Assembly: GCF_031128465.2 (NCBI RefSeq)
Contig: NZ_CP155618.1
Location: forward strand, 4,020,501-4,084,500
DNA: 64,000 nt
From: Mariniflexile litorale
GTDB taxonomy: Bacteria; Bacteroidota; Bacteroidia; Flavobacteriales; Flavobacteriaceae
Reading direction: 5' to 3'
The first letter of the stretch is position 1, and each line of letters begins with the position of its first letter. The translations under genes were made by a program, and so were the position numbers. The notes under the pieces are model-generated. The model worked only from the letters and a program-made list of their open reading frames with translations. It was not told the DNA's origin and made no database searches. Of the stretch, positions 27,470 through 39,603 are shown in pieces.

Positions 27470-28492
27470 TTAAATTCCTTTTAATCTTAACCAAATATCA
27501 ACCATTGCTTTATTAAAATCTTCGGTTTTAGGTTGGAATGGCTTCATGTTTAGTCGTTGATTTTCTTTAAAAAGTAGCATGCTAAATACAGAAGAATTAG
27601 GTTTTTTTTCATCTAATAAAGGATAACGCAAATCGTTATATTGATATTGGTTGTCCCCTATTTTATAAATGCTATAGTATTGATTACTAAACCATGCCAA
27701 ATTTTTAATATCATTAAAATCTTCGGGTTTTAAATCACGTTGTTTTGGCAATTCAACAAAATTTAAAAATTTGTTCTTACTATCTAATAATGAGTAATAT
27801 GACACATAATAAGAGATGTCCGATTCTGCAATACCATACCATAAAATATTATTAAAAATGGATGCTTGCGTACTAAATCGATAAATTTTTAAATTACTTT
27901 CTGTAATTGACTTTCTGAAAATAGTATCAACATATAACTTATTTATAATGGTTAAAATCATATAAACAGAACTCATCCCCAAACCTAACTTCAACCAAAA
28001 TCGTCTTCTATTATTCGTTCTATTAAAAAACATTAAAACGATCATACAAACTAGAAATGGTAATGTATAAAGAGGGTCTACTACTGCTATGTTATTAAAT
28101 GCGACTCTATAATTACTAAATGGTGCAAAAAGCTGTGTTCCGTATGGAGTAAAACAATCTAAAATAGGATGTGTAAATAGCGACCAAAAAAACAACAATA
28201 TCCAACTTTTTAATGTGGTGGTTCCTATTCGTTTTCCCGAATTATATAATTTAAAAACCGCCCAACCTAAAATGAAAGCTGCTAAAATCGAAAATAAAAT
28301 AGAATGCATAAAGCCTCTGTGAAAAAGCATTGCATCAATTTCATGATTGTATATGATATTTCCAATATAAACATCTAAGTCTGGTATAGTACCTCCTATG
28401 CCACCAAACAACAAGGCTTTATTACCTATTTTTTTTCCTAATACAGCTTCACCACAAGCAGCACCAAGAACAATTTGGGTTAATGAATCCAT
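27470..28492 (-). CDS. Membrane-bound metal-dependent hydrolase (YdjM/DUF457 family)
   Basis: This 340-residue integral membrane protein starts at DSLTQIVLGAACGEAVLG (ATG 28492 preferred over 28516). The family histidines are in MLFHRGFMHSILF and in LFTHPILDCFTPYGTQL, with PDLD near residue 44 completing a probable metal site. Several TM helices follow, plus a soluble C-terminal part. LexA-regulated YdjM of E. coli is the named relative; the true reaction is unknown. It is convergent with the PLP enzyme, 1 bp apart. Confidence 0.85.
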   Translation of the reverse strand: MDSLTQIVLGAACGEAVLGKKIGNKALLFGGIGGTIPDLDVYIGNIIYNHEIDAMLFHRGFMHSILFSILAAFILGWAVFKLYNSGKRIGTTTLKSWILLFFWSLFTHPILDCFTPYGTQLFAPFSNYRVAFNNIAVVDPLYTLPFLVCMIVLMFFNRTNNRRRFWLKLGLGMSSVYMILTIINKLYVDTIFRKSITESNLKIYRFSTQASIFNNILWYGIAESDISYYVSYYSLLDSKNKFLNFVELPKQRDLKPEDFNDIKNLAWFSNQYYSIYKIGDNQYQYNDLRYPLLDEKKPNSSVFSMLLFKENQRLNMKPFQPKTEDFNKAMVDIWLRLKGI

Positions 28493-28584
28493 TAATTTTA
28501 TAAATTGAAAAAACAAAAGTACACATTAAATCCATTTGCATAGATTCTTCTAAAATCGTAACATTACAAAACTAATTCTACACA

Positions 28585-30054
28585 ATGCAAGACGACATCA
28601 ATATTTCCAAAATAAAAATTGAAAACCAAAATATTATTGAAAACAATGAGCTTACTATTTGGGAAGCGTTAATTCCAGTTGTTATTTTAATGGGCATGTT
28701 GGCATATAACATCTTTTTTGTAGAAGGTCAACAATGGTTTGGTACCTACACCAACCAAATTATATTGTTACTTGGTGGATTAGTGGCGGCTATTGTTGGT
28801 TTTTTTAATAAAGTTGCTATTAAACGTATGCTTAAAGAGATATGGGAAAACTTAAAAAGTGTTTCCACTCCCATCATGATTTTATTTTTAGTGGGTGCGT
28901 TAGCTGGAACTTGGTTAATAAGCGGCGTTATCCCTGCCATGGTTTATTATGGGCTGCAAGTATTGAATCCATCTATATTTTTACCAGCTTCTGTTATTAT
29001 TTGTGCTGTAATATCCATAGCTACGGGGAGTTCTTGGACTACCTCGGCAACCGTTGGTATTGCATTAATTGGTATTGGAACCGCTTTAGGAATTAATACA
29101 GGTATGATCGCTGGAGCAGTAATTTCAGGTGCTTATTTTGGAGATAAAATGTCTCCACTAAGCGACACAACTAACCTAGCACCTGCCATGGCTGGTACCG
29201 ATTTGTTTACACACATTCGGTACATGACACTTACAACAGTACCTACACTTATTATAACACTTATTTTTTTCAGCATCATTAGTATGAATATTGAAACCTC
29301 AGGAAACGCCGATTTAAGCGACTTACTAACCACTATCTACACAACTTTTACCATAACACCATGGCTATTTATGGTGCCAGTTGTTGTTATCGCATTAATT
29401 CTTTTAAAAACGAAGCCCTTAATTGCCCTAAGTACCGGTGTTTTATTGGCAGCTGTTTTTGCATTTATCTTTCAATCTGACGTTTTAGCAAATTTATCCG
29501 AATCTAAATTTGGAGCAATAACTAGCTCTATATTTACAGAAACACAAATTACTACCGAAAACGAAAAATTAAACGACCTTTTTTCTGCTGGAGGTATGCA
29601 AGGTATGATATGGACCATCTTACTTATAACCTGTGCCATGATTTTTGGGGGTATTATGGATGCCATTGGTGCTTTAGCCCGAGTTACCAAAGAACTATTA
29701 AAGCTTGCTCATACTATTTTCGGACTCTTTGCAAGCACTGTTATTAGCTGTTTAGGGTTAAATGCTATTGCTTCCGATCAGTATTTAGCGATTGTGATTC
29801 CTGGTAAAATGTTTAAACAAGCCTATCAAGATCGTGGATTAGCACCTGAAAACTTAAGTAGAACTTTAGAAGATTCAGGCACCGTTACTTCTGTTTTAAT
29901 TCCTTGGAATACTTGTGGTGCTTACCAAAGTGGCGTATTAGGAGTCGATACACTTCATTACGCCGGTTATGCCATATTTAACTGGTTGAGTCCGTTTATG
30001 ACACTTCTATTTGCTGCCCTTAGTATAAAAATAAAAGAAGTGTCAAAAAAATAA
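28585..30054 (+). CDS. nhaC: Na+/H+ antiporter NhaC family
   Basis: This 489-residue polytopic transporter of the NhaC/ion-transporter superfamily has about 11 to 12 TM helices. Typical motifs are TGSSWTTSATVGIALIGIG, GAYFGDKMSPLSDTTNLAPAM and SVLIPWNTCGAYQSGVLGV. It exchanges Na+ for H+ (some relatives exchange malate/lactate or tyrosine/tyramine, so specificity is inferred). It is monocistronic. Together with nhaD at 34.5 kb it gives two unrelated sodium antiporters in one window, in keeping with a saline habitat. Confidence 0.9.
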   Translation: MQDDINISKIKIENQNIIENNELTIWEALIPVVILMGMLAYNIFFVEGQQWFGTYTNQIILLLGGLVAAIVGFFNKVAIKRMLKEIWENLKSVSTPIMILFLVGALAGTWLISGVIPAMVYYGLQVLNPSIFLPASVIICAVISIATGSSWTTSATVGIALIGIGTALGINTGMIAGAVISGAYFGDKMSPLSDTTNLAPAMAGTDLFTHIRYMTLTTVPTLIITLIFFSIISMNIETSGNADLSDLLTTIYTTFTITPWLFMVPVVVIALILLKTKPLIALSTGVLLAAVFAFIFQSDVLANLSESKFGAITSSIFTETQITTENEKLNDLFSAGGMQGMIWTILLITCAMIFGGIMDAIGALARVTKELLKLAHTIFGLFASTVISCLGLNAIASDQYLAIVIPGKMFKQAYQDRGLAPENLSRTLEDSGTVTSVLIPWNTCGAYQSGVLGVDTLHYAGYAIFNWLSPFMTLLFAALSIKIKEVSKK

Positions 30055-30222
30055 CTTACTATATATATTATATATACCAATTCGTTGTGAAGTTAACAAT
30101 ATATAACAAGCTATTTTATCAATTTAATAAAAATATCCCTTTAATTTAAAATCCATTTCTAATAGCTATTCCTCTATAAGTTTTACTAATTGATAAACTA
30201 TTAAAACTTTAATAAGTAGTAT

Positions 30223-30230
30223 TATGTTTG
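30223..30230 (+). promoter_or_regulatory. Candidate -7 box of peroxiredoxin operon
   Basis: TATGTTTG fits TAnnTTTG and lies 36 bp before the peroxiredoxin ATG (30267). A matching -33 TTG at normal spacing is not evident. Confidence 0.4.
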
Positions 30231-30266
30231 CATCAAAATAAATTATTAATTATTAAAAATTTCAAT

Positions 30267-30911
30267 ATGGCATTTGTAGGAAAAAAATTCCCTAATTTAA
30301 GCGTTAACGCAATGAACGATATGGGCGATACTTTTAAAGTAAACGTTTTTGAAGAAGCAGTTAACAATAAGAAAAAAGTAGTTTTATTTTGGTATCCAAA
30401 AGATTTCACTTTTGTTTGTCCAACAGAATTACACGCATTTCAAGCAGCTTTAAGCGAATTTGAAAAAAGAAACACCTTAGTTATTGGAGCCTCTTGCGAT
30501 ACCGCTGAAGTTCACTTTGCATGGTTAAGCGCAGCTAAAGATAACGGAGGTATTGAAGGCGTAACCTATCCATTATTAGCGGACTCTAATAGAAATTTAG
30601 CATCTACTTTAGGTATCTTAGACATTACAAACGAACAGTATAATGAAGAAACTGGAGTTGTAACCGTTGATGGTGATAATGTAACCTACAGAGCCACTTA
30701 CATTATAGATGAAGAAGGAACTGTACAACACGAAAGTATCAACAACATGCCATTAGGAAGAAATGTGAACGAGTACTTACGTTTAATTGATGCGTTAACA
30801 CACGTTCAAGAAAAAGGTGAAGTATGTCCTGCAAATTGGGAAGAAGGCAAACAAGCAATGCAAGCAAATGCTAAAGGAACAGCTGAATACCTTAAAGCAC
30901 TTTCAAACTAA
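30267..30911 (+). CDS. Typical 2-Cys peroxiredoxin (AhpC/Prx1 type)
   Basis: Thiol peroxidase of 214 residues from ATG 30267; the frame is open 13 codons further up but the family starts at AFVGKKFPNLSV. The peroxidatic cysteine is C51 in DFTFVCPTELHAF and the resolving cysteine C187 in EVCPANW. The GASCDTAEVHFAW and PLLADSNRNLA stretches and the C-terminal YL arm are typical. It reduces H2O2 and organic peroxides. The next gene (6 bp) encodes a thioredoxin, its likely electron donor, and katG is convergent, so this is a peroxide-defence block. Confidence 0.95.
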   Translation: MAFVGKKFPNLSVNAMNDMGDTFKVNVFEEAVNNKKKVVLFWYPKDFTFVCPTELHAFQAALSEFEKRNTLVIGASCDTAEVHFAWLSAAKDNGGIEGVTYPLLADSNRNLASTLGILDITNEQYNEETGVVTVDGDNVTYRATYIIDEEGTVQHESINNMPLGRNVNEYLRLIDALTHVQEKGEVCPANWEEGKQAMQANAKGTAEYLKALSN

Positions 30912-30917
30912 TCTAAG

Positions 30918-31232
30918 ATGGTTAAAGAATTAGAACAAGATAATTTAACAGAATTAATATCCAGTAACGATACCGTAATTGTGCAGTACTCTGCTAGCTG
31001 GTGTGGTAATTGTCGTATTATGAAGCCAAAATTCAAGAAGTTAGCAACAGAAAACGAAAATATAGCCTTTGTTATGGCTGATGCTGAAAAGTTTCCGGAA
31101 TCTAGAAAATTGGCAACAGTAGATAACTTACCTACGTTTGCAACATTTAAAAACGGAACTTTTGTAAATCAGGTTCAAACAAATAAATTCGAAGTTTTAA
31201 AAGAATTAGTTGATGAAGTTACCAGTAATTAA
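30918..31232 (+). CDS. Thioredoxin-family protein with WCGNC motif
   Basis: This 104-residue thioredoxin fold has active site WCGNC (C29, C32), the cis-proline loop NLPTFATFKNG, and the usual beta-alpha order. The Asn in place of Pro in CGPC should shift the redox potential. It lies 6 bp after the peroxiredoxin and overlaps the start of the DUF6952 gene by 20 bp, so the three are translationally linked. It likely recycles the peroxiredoxin in the cytosol. Confidence 0.93.
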   Translation: MVKELEQDNLTELISSNDTVIVQYSASWCGNCRIMKPKFKKLATENENIAFVMADAEKFPESRKLATVDNLPTFATFKNGTFVNQVQTNKFEVLKELVDEVTSN

Positions 31233-31470
31233 GCATTTAACACAGTTTATTGAAGACAATGATGAAGATTTCATCATCGAAACTATTGAAACTTTAGAAG
31301 CATTAACGGAAGTACCATCTTTAAAAGATGAAGAATTAGATGTTATTGGAGAACTTATTTCCAACATGTATGGCGCTGTTGAAGTTAATAAAATGATTAA
31401 AGACGGTACACCTAAAAAAGAAGCTCTAAACAATTTTATGAGTCGCGTTTTAGGTTCTATAGATAAATAA
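31213..31470 (+). CDS. DUF6952-family small protein
   Basis: This 85-residue acidic, mostly helical protein begins KLPVIKHLTQFIEDNDEDF and includes ETLEALTEVPSLKDEELDVIGELISNM. No cysteines, signal or membrane segment. It matches my memory of the flavobacterial DUF6952 family, usually found just after a peroxiredoxin and thioredoxin. ATG 31213 is chosen over the TTG three bases upstream. Overlap with the thioredoxin gene implies stoichiometric production and perhaps physical interaction. Function is unknown. Confidence 0.8.
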   Translation: MKLPVIKHLTQFIEDNDEDFIIETIETLEALTEVPSLKDEELDVIGELISNMYGAVEVNKMIKDGTPKKEALNNFMSRVLGSIDK

Positions 31471-31492
31471 TCTAATTTATTTAAACCTATTT

Positions 31493-31528
31493 AAAAAGCC
31501 ACTTTTCAATTAAGAAAAGTGGCTTTTT
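31493..31528. terminator. Bidirectional terminator between DUF6952 and katG
   Basis: 15-bp perfect arms AAAAAGCCACTTTTC / GAAAAGTGGCTTTTT with a 6-nt loop, 22 bp after the DUF6952 stop and 20 bp before the katG stop. T-runs on both strands. Confidence 0.9.
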
Positions 31529-31547
31529 TATGTTTAAATAAATTTAA

Positions 31548-34553
<3,006 letters not shown>

Positions 34554-35849
34554 ATGTATACTCTTCTAGCTATTGCATTTATAATTGGCTATATTTTTAT
34601 AGCTTTTGAACATCCTCTTAAAATAGATAAAGCCGCATCTGCCATTCTTACGGGGGTTATGTGTTGGGTTATTTTGGTGATAGGACAAGAAACAATCTTT
34701 CCCACTACGCCAGAAGCTCACTTTATTGATGAATCCATTTTGCACCATGTGGGTGAAATATCGCAAATCCTCTTTTTTCTATTAGGAGCCATGACGATTG
34801 TAGAATTGATTGACACCCATGGGGGTTTTGAAATTATTACTTCTAAAATTAAAACAACAAATAGAGTAAAATTACTGTGGATAATTGGTTGTGTTACCTT
34901 TGTTTTATCATCTGTTTTAGACAATTTAACCACTACCATTGTTATGGCCACATTGCTAAAAAAACTCATGAAGGATAAAGAGGATATTTGGTTTTTTGGA
35001 GGTATTGTCGTTATTGCGGCAAATGCAGGTGGTGCTTGGTCTCCTATTGGAGATGTTACTACCATTATGCTTTGGATTGGCGGACAAGTAACCGCTGTGA
35101 ATATTATTAAAGAAGTATTGCTACCAAGTATTATTTGTTTAGCTGTACCACTTGTAGTTTTGTCTTTTATAAAAAAAGGCGTGATTGCAAAAACCACTCA
35201 TTTAGACCATGACAACCACAAACAAATAGCGAGTTCTTTTGAAGCGTCGCTCATACTTTGGTTAGGCGTTACTGGCTTATTATTTGTACCAGTTTTTAAA
35301 ACACTTACACACCTCCCTCCATTTATGGGCATCCTTTTGAGTTTGGGCGTGTTGTGGATTGTAACCGAAATTATTCATAAAAACAAACCCTTAGAACATC
35401 GTCAAAATTTATCGGTAGCACATGTTATTCGAAAAGTAGATACGCCAAGCGTGCTGTTTTTTTTAGGTATTTTATTGGCTGTGGCCAGTTTGCAAACTGG
35501 CGGGCTTTTAACAGAAGTGGCTAATTTATTAAACGACACTTTTGGTAATATTTATATAATTAATATTATAATAGGTTTAATTTCTTCTATTGTTGATAAT
35601 GTTCCATTGGTAGCTGGTGCTATGGGGATGTATCCGTTGTCATTATACCCACAAAACCATGAGTTCTGGGAACTTTTAGCCTATTGTGCAGGTACTGGAG
35701 GAAGTACCTTAATTATTGGTTCGGCAGCAGGAGTTGCTATTATGGGTATTTTAAAAATAGACTTTTTATGGTATTTGAAAAAGATTAGTTGGTTGGCTAT
35801 TATGGGGTATTTAGCAGGGGTTTTAACCTATTATCTTTTGAATATATAG
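34554..35849 (+). CDS. nhaD: Na+/H+ antiporter NhaD
   Basis: This 431-residue polytopic membrane protein of the arsenite/NhaD (IT) superfamily has about 12 TM helices. Motifs include GAMTIVELIDTHGGFEII, SSVLDNLTTTIVM, ANAGGAWSPIGDVTTIMLWIGGQ and IVDNVPLVAGAMGMY; the repeated DN[LV] and PIGD signatures mark the ion sites. It expels Na+ or Li+ in exchange for protons, typically at alkaline pH. It is monocistronic, and its stop lies only 5 bp before the 204-bp REP array. Confidence 0.95.
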   Translation: MYTLLAIAFIIGYIFIAFEHPLKIDKAASAILTGVMCWVILVIGQETIFPTTPEAHFIDESILHHVGEISQILFFLLGAMTIVELIDTHGGFEIITSKIKTTNRVKLLWIIGCVTFVLSSVLDNLTTTIVMATLLKKLMKDKEDIWFFGGIVVIAANAGGAWSPIGDVTTIMLWIGGQVTAVNIIKEVLLPSIICLAVPLVVLSFIKKGVIAKTTHLDHDNHKQIASSFEASLILWLGVTGLLFVPVFKTLTHLPPFMGILLSLGVLWIVTEIIHKNKPLEHRQNLSVAHVIRKVDTPSVLFFLGILLAVASLQTGGLLTEVANLLNDTFGNIYIINIIIGLISSIVDNVPLVAGAMGMYPLSLYPQNHEFWELLAYCAGTGGSTLIIGSAAGVAIMGILKIDFLWYLKKISWLAIMGYLAGVLTYYLLNI

Positions 35850-35854
35850 TTTTC

Positions 35855-36695
35855 GTCATTGCGAGGTGCGAAGCAATCTCTTGAATCAAAACTAAAAGTT
35901 TATGCACTACTCACAATAAACAGATTGCTTCGTCGTGCCTCCTCGCAATGACCGAAAATATTATGTTCTAGTTATGAAAAAACAGGAACTCCTGGCTCTG
36001 ACGAAATACATTTTCTAACCCTCATTGCAAGATGCGAAATAATCTCATAATGCAATACGTCATTGGGAGGCGCGAAGCAATCTCATGAATCAAAACAAAA
36101 AGTTTATACACAACTCACAATAAACAGATTGCTTCGTCGTGCCTCCTCGCAATGACCGAAAATATTATGCTCTAGTTATAAAAAAATAGAAACTCCTGGC
36201 CCTGACGAAATACACTTTCTAACCCTCATTGCAAGATGCGAAATAATCTCATAATGCAATACGTCATTGGGAGGCGCGAAGCAATCTCTTGAATCAAAAC
36301 TAAAAGTTTATACACAACTCATAATAAACAGATTGCTTCGTCGTGCCTCCTCGCAATGACCGAAAATATTATGTTCTAGTTATAAAAAAATAGAAACTCC
36401 TGGCCCTGACGAAATACACTTCCTAACCCTCATTGCAAGATGCGAAATAATCTCATAATGCAATACGTCATTGCGAGGCACGAAGCAATTTCATGAATCA
36501 AAACAAAAAGTTTGTACACTACTCACAATAAACAGATTGCTTCGTCGTGCCTGCAATACGTCATTGCGAGGCACGAAGCAATCTCATGAATCAAAACTAA
36601 AAGTTTATACACAACTCACAATAAACAGATTGCTTCGTCGTGCCTCCTCGCAATGACCGAAAATATTATATTTTAGTATAAAAACAGGAATTTAT
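35855..36695. repeat. Tandem array of 204-bp REP-hairpin units
   Basis: The element recurs at strict 204-bp spacing (AAGCAA at 35871, 36075, 36279 and 36483) and a fifth time 93 bp later (36576) after an internal deletion. Each 98-bp core is a long hairpin: GTCATTGCGAGG...GAAGCAATCT paired with AGATTGCTTCGTCG...CCTCGCAATGAC. The 106-bp spacer contains a diverged half copy (CATTGCAAGATGCGAAATAA). No transposase gene is inside. The small open frame at 36471-36656 is a by-product of the repeat. Confidence 0.93.
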
Positions 36696-36706
36696 CCCCA
36701 TAACGA

Positions 36707-37864
36707 TTACTTCATATACTTTCCCTTCTTACTTCCCTCATACATCACATATTTAACCAAACGTGCTTCCAATTTGGCGTTAAATAAATGTATTTTACGA
36801 GACGGTCGTAGTCCCACATGCTTTAACGCATCTAAGTTTGAGGTAATAAACCAAGCATCGGTACCCGGGTAACTTTGTTTTAGGGTATCTCCTATATTTT
36901 TGTAAAACTCTTCCATATCAATATTTAAACGCTCGCCGTATGGCGGGTTAAATACCATGTGTAATTTTTCGTCGCCACCTTTTTGGGTTTTAAAAAAGTC
37001 TTCATGTTTTACTTCTATAAAATCGTCTAATTGGGCATTTTTAACATTCTCAATGGCTTTAGTTACGGCACTGGGTGCTTTATCGTAGCCTATAATTTTA
37101 TGATGGAAATCGCGGGTTTTACCAAGTAAGGAGGCTTCAATTTTTTCAAAAAGGTCTACATCCCAATCATTCCAACGCTCGAAGGCAAATTCTTTACGCA
37201 TGAGGTTTGGAGGTATATTGCAAGCTATCATAGCCGCTTCAATAAGCATAGTACCACTACCACACATAGGGTCCATGAAATCGGTTTGTCCGTCCCAACC
37301 CGATAACAGAATCAACCCTGCTGCCAAAACTTCGTTTATAGGCGCTATATTGGTTGCTAATTTATAACCACGTTTATGTAAAGAATCTCCCGAAGAATCT
37401 AATGAAATGGTACACTGGTGCCTGTCTACATGTACATTAACTTTTAAGTCAGGAAACTTTAAATCGACATTGGGGCGTTCGCCAGTAGTATCACGAAACT
37501 TATCTACTATGGCATCTTTAGTTTTTTGTGCAATGTATAACGAATTCGTAAACAACTCAGAGTGTATGGTTGCATCTACAGCAATGGTTCCTGAAGGTTT
37601 TACATACTGCTCCCAAGGCATTTGGTAGAGTTTGTTATATAAATCTTGTTCGTTATTTACGGTAAATGAATTAATGGGTTTTAATATTTTTATAGCGGTA
37701 CGTAACGCCAAATTGGCTTTATACATAAAGCCTTTATCACCCGAAAAAGACACACTTCTCACTCCTGTTTTAACGTCTTTTGCTCCTAGTTGTGTGAGTT
37801 CGTTTGCTAGTAATTCTTCAAAACCAAATAAGGTTTTGGCTAACATATTAAAATTTTCTTCCAT
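36707..37864 (-). CDS. THUMP-domain RNA methyltransferase (RlmL/Trm14-like)
   Basis: This 385-residue class I methyltransferase has a ferredoxin-like/THUMP N-terminus (about residues 1-155, with TLFGFEELLANELTQLGA) and a Rossmann C-terminal part. The latter holds FMDPMCGSGTMLIEAAMIA for SAM binding, IIGYDKAPSAV and the N2-guanine catalytic NPPYGERL. It corresponds to the N-terminal RlmL half of E. coli RlmKL, which makes m2G2445 in 23S rRNA, without the RlmK half. The neighbours are unrelated: a REP array beyond its stop and a long REP element upstream. Confidence 0.9.
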   Translation of the reverse strand: MEENFNMLAKTLFGFEELLANELTQLGAKDVKTGVRSVSFSGDKGFMYKANLALRTAIKILKPINSFTVNNEQDLYNKLYQMPWEQYVKPSGTIAVDATIHSELFTNSLYIAQKTKDAIVDKFRDTTGERPNVDLKFPDLKVNVHVDRHQCTISLDSSGDSLHKRGYKLATNIAPINEVLAAGLILLSGWDGQTDFMDPMCGSGTMLIEAAMIACNIPPNLMRKEFAFERWNDWDVDLFEKIEASLLGKTRDFHHKIIGYDKAPSAVTKAIENVKNAQLDDFIEVKHEDFFKTQKGGDEKLHMVFNPPYGERLNIDMEEFYKNIGDTLKQSYPGTDAWFITSNLDALKHVGLRPSRKIHLFNAKLEARLVKYVMYEGSKKGKYMK

Positions 37865-37918
37865 TTTTTATCTCGAATAGATTGCAAAAATAACGTAATT
37901 TTGTGGTTAATTAACCAG

Positions 37919-38097
37919 CATTTGCTGATAATGGGTTAAGGATTGAAACGGCATCCTTTTTCCTCTCTGTCTCTACGAGACCTCTCTCTAAAGGAGAGAA
38001 TGCCATTGCCAAGGTATTTACCTAGCGAAAAAGAGAAGGAAAAAGATATAGTGAAAAGCCTGACCCCCGATTTTTCTTCGGGGGTAACCCCAAAATA
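37919..38097 (-). repeat. Long REP-like element, copy C (extended)
   Basis: Read on the minus strand it has GGGGTCAGGCTTTTCACTA, ATATCTTTTT, a variable centre containing CTCTCC-type small palindromes, then AAAAAGGATGCCG and TTTCAATCCTTAACC. These ends correspond to copies A and B. The 60-codon frame across it is not a gene. The 3' part (CCCCCGA...TCGGGGG) forms a strong hairpin directly upstream of the methyltransferase at 38103. Confidence 0.65.
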
Positions 38098-38102
38098 AAA
38101 AT

Positions 38103-38834
38103 ATGAATAAAGACTCAACTACTTGGTTTACTTCTTGGTTTGACACGCCATTTTACCACATTTTATACAAAGATAGAGATGATACCGAAGCACAACATTT
38201 TATGGATACGCTTACGGATTATTTGAACATTCCGGAAAATGGAAAAATACTGGATTTGGCTTGTGGCCGTGGTAGACATGCAGTGTACTTAAACTCTCTA
38301 GGCTTTGATGTTACAGGTGCCGATTTGAGCGAAAATAGCATTAGCTACGCCAAACAGTTTGAAAATGACACCTTACATTTTGATGTGCACGATATGTGTA
38401 AGCCTTACAACAAACCCTTTGATGCTATTTTTAATTTATTCACTAGTTTTGGGTATTTTGAGAAAGATGCATACAATTTACATACCATAAATGCAATTAA
38501 AACCGATTTAAATGAAACCGGATTTGGCGTTATAGATTTTATGAATAGTGAATTTGTTATAGACAATTTAGTGCCCGAAGAAGTAAAAACGGTTGATGGT
38601 ATAAATTTCAACTTAAAACGTTATGTGAAGGATGGCTATATTGTAAAAAACATTAGCTTTACTGCCGATGGTGAAGATTTCGAGTTTCAAGAACGCGTTA
38701 GGGCTTTTACTTTAGCCGACTTTGAAGCGTTTTTTGAGCAAGCTGGTGTTTTTTTGTTAGATATTTTTGGCGATTATAAATTGCATAAATACAACGCCAA
38801 AACATCCGAGCGTTTAGTGATGATTTTTAAATAA
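38103..38834 (+). CDS. Class I SAM-dependent methyltransferase
   Basis: This 243-residue methyltransferase has motif I KILDLACGRGRHAVYL (about residues 48-63) and GADLS as motif II, followed by FDAIFNLFTSFGYF. The closest type is the small-molecule methyltransferase 11/25 group with unknown substrate. No THUMP, SET or RNA-binding part. It lies just after a repeat hairpin and before a ZIP transporter on the same strand (33 bp), so these two may be co-transcribed. Confidence 0.88.
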   Translation: MNKDSTTWFTSWFDTPFYHILYKDRDDTEAQHFMDTLTDYLNIPENGKILDLACGRGRHAVYLNSLGFDVTGADLSENSISYAKQFENDTLHFDVHDMCKPYNKPFDAIFNLFTSFGYFEKDAYNLHTINAIKTDLNETGFGVIDFMNSEFVIDNLVPEEVKTVDGINFNLKRYVKDGYIVKNISFTADGEDFEFQERVRAFTLADFEAFFEQAGVFLLDIFGDYKLHKYNAKTSERLVMIFK

Positions 38835-38867
38835 TATTAATTTAATTTTAAGCAGGTTTTATTTTAA

Positions 38868-39542
38868 ATGAACAAATTTCTGTTTCCAATTCTGGCTGTT
38901 ATTCTAGGCTTTATTTTAGCGAATGTTACTAAAAATCAAAAATCTTGGAATAACAAGCTACTGCTCTCTTTCAGTGGCTCGTTTTTATTAGCATTAACTC
39001 TTTTTGAATTACTTCCTGAAGTATACGAGCACTTAGACTCCAAACGTTCTGGGCTATTTATTATGTGCGGTATTATGCTCCAAATTGTATTGGAGTTGTT
39101 TTCTAAAGGTGCCGAACATGGGCATGTACACATCCATAAACACGCCACCGTTTTTCCATGGTCGTTGTTTATTAGTTTGTGTATTCATAGTTTTTTAGAA
39201 GGTTTTTCTATTCATGACCACAATGATATGGTTTACGGTATTTTGGTACATAAAATTCCTATTGCAACCTTAATCACCATGTTTTTACTTCAATCTAGTT
39301 ATACTAAAACACAAATAGCCGGCTTTTTATTAGTTTTTGCTTTTATGACGCCTTTAGGCACTTATATAGGCAATACTTGGGAAGCTGTTGCGGCATATTC
39401 ACAAATTATTAATGCTTTTGTTATAGGTATCTTTTTTCATATTTCTACCACCATTTTATTTGAAAGCGGCGAAGGGCATAAATTTAATTTATCTAAATTT
39501 ATATCTATTGTTGTAGGTGTTGGAGTGGCATATTTGATTTGA
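38868..39542 (+). CDS. ZIP-family metal transporter
   Basis: This 224-residue membrane protein has about seven TM helices and a His-rich cytoplasmic loop, EHGHVHIHKH (about residues 83-92), between helices III and IV. HSFLEGFS and VHKIPIATLI are the conserved metal-binding helices of ZIP proteins. It likely imports Zn2+ or another divalent metal. It is 33 bp behind the methyltransferase and followed by the DUF4268 gene. Confidence 0.9.
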   Translation: MNKFLFPILAVILGFILANVTKNQKSWNNKLLLSFSGSFLLALTLFELLPEVYEHLDSKRSGLFIMCGIMLQIVLELFSKGAEHGHVHIHKHATVFPWSLFISLCIHSFLEGFSIHDHNDMVYGILVHKIPIATLITMFLLQSSYTKTQIAGFLLVFAFMTPLGTYIGNTWEAVAAYSQIINAFVIGIFFHISTTILFESGEGHKFNLSKFISIVVGVGVAYLI

Positions 39543-39560
39543 GGCTTTAGACAAAATTAT

Positions 39561-39600
39561 AAACTTTGAAGCCCTAAGCTTTGAAACTTTGAATCTTTTA
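39561..39600. repeat. Degenerate 8-bp repeat
   Basis: Five octamers AAACTTTG, AAGCCCTA, AGCTTTGA, AACTTTGA and ATCTTTTA continue up to the DUF4268 ATG. They use the same GAAACTTT core as the 88-bp repeat at 18413. The preceding GGCTTTAGACAAAATT recurs almost unchanged (AGCTTTAGGCAAAATT) at 40033, after the DUF4268 gene. Confidence 0.55.
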
Positions 39601-39603
39601 AAA

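Noticed and set aside
36471-36656. 61-codon frame in the repeat array
   Set aside because: The protein simply repeats the 93-bp truncated unit; it is a by-product of the array.
35855-36695. CRISPR array
   Set aside because: The 204-bp period, long inverted repeats and near-identical spacers do not fit CRISPR repeats and unique spacers, and no cas genes are present.
37936-38118. 60-codon minus-strand frame before the methyltransferase
   Set aside because: Lies within REP copy C and overlaps the methyltransferase start; no coding signal.
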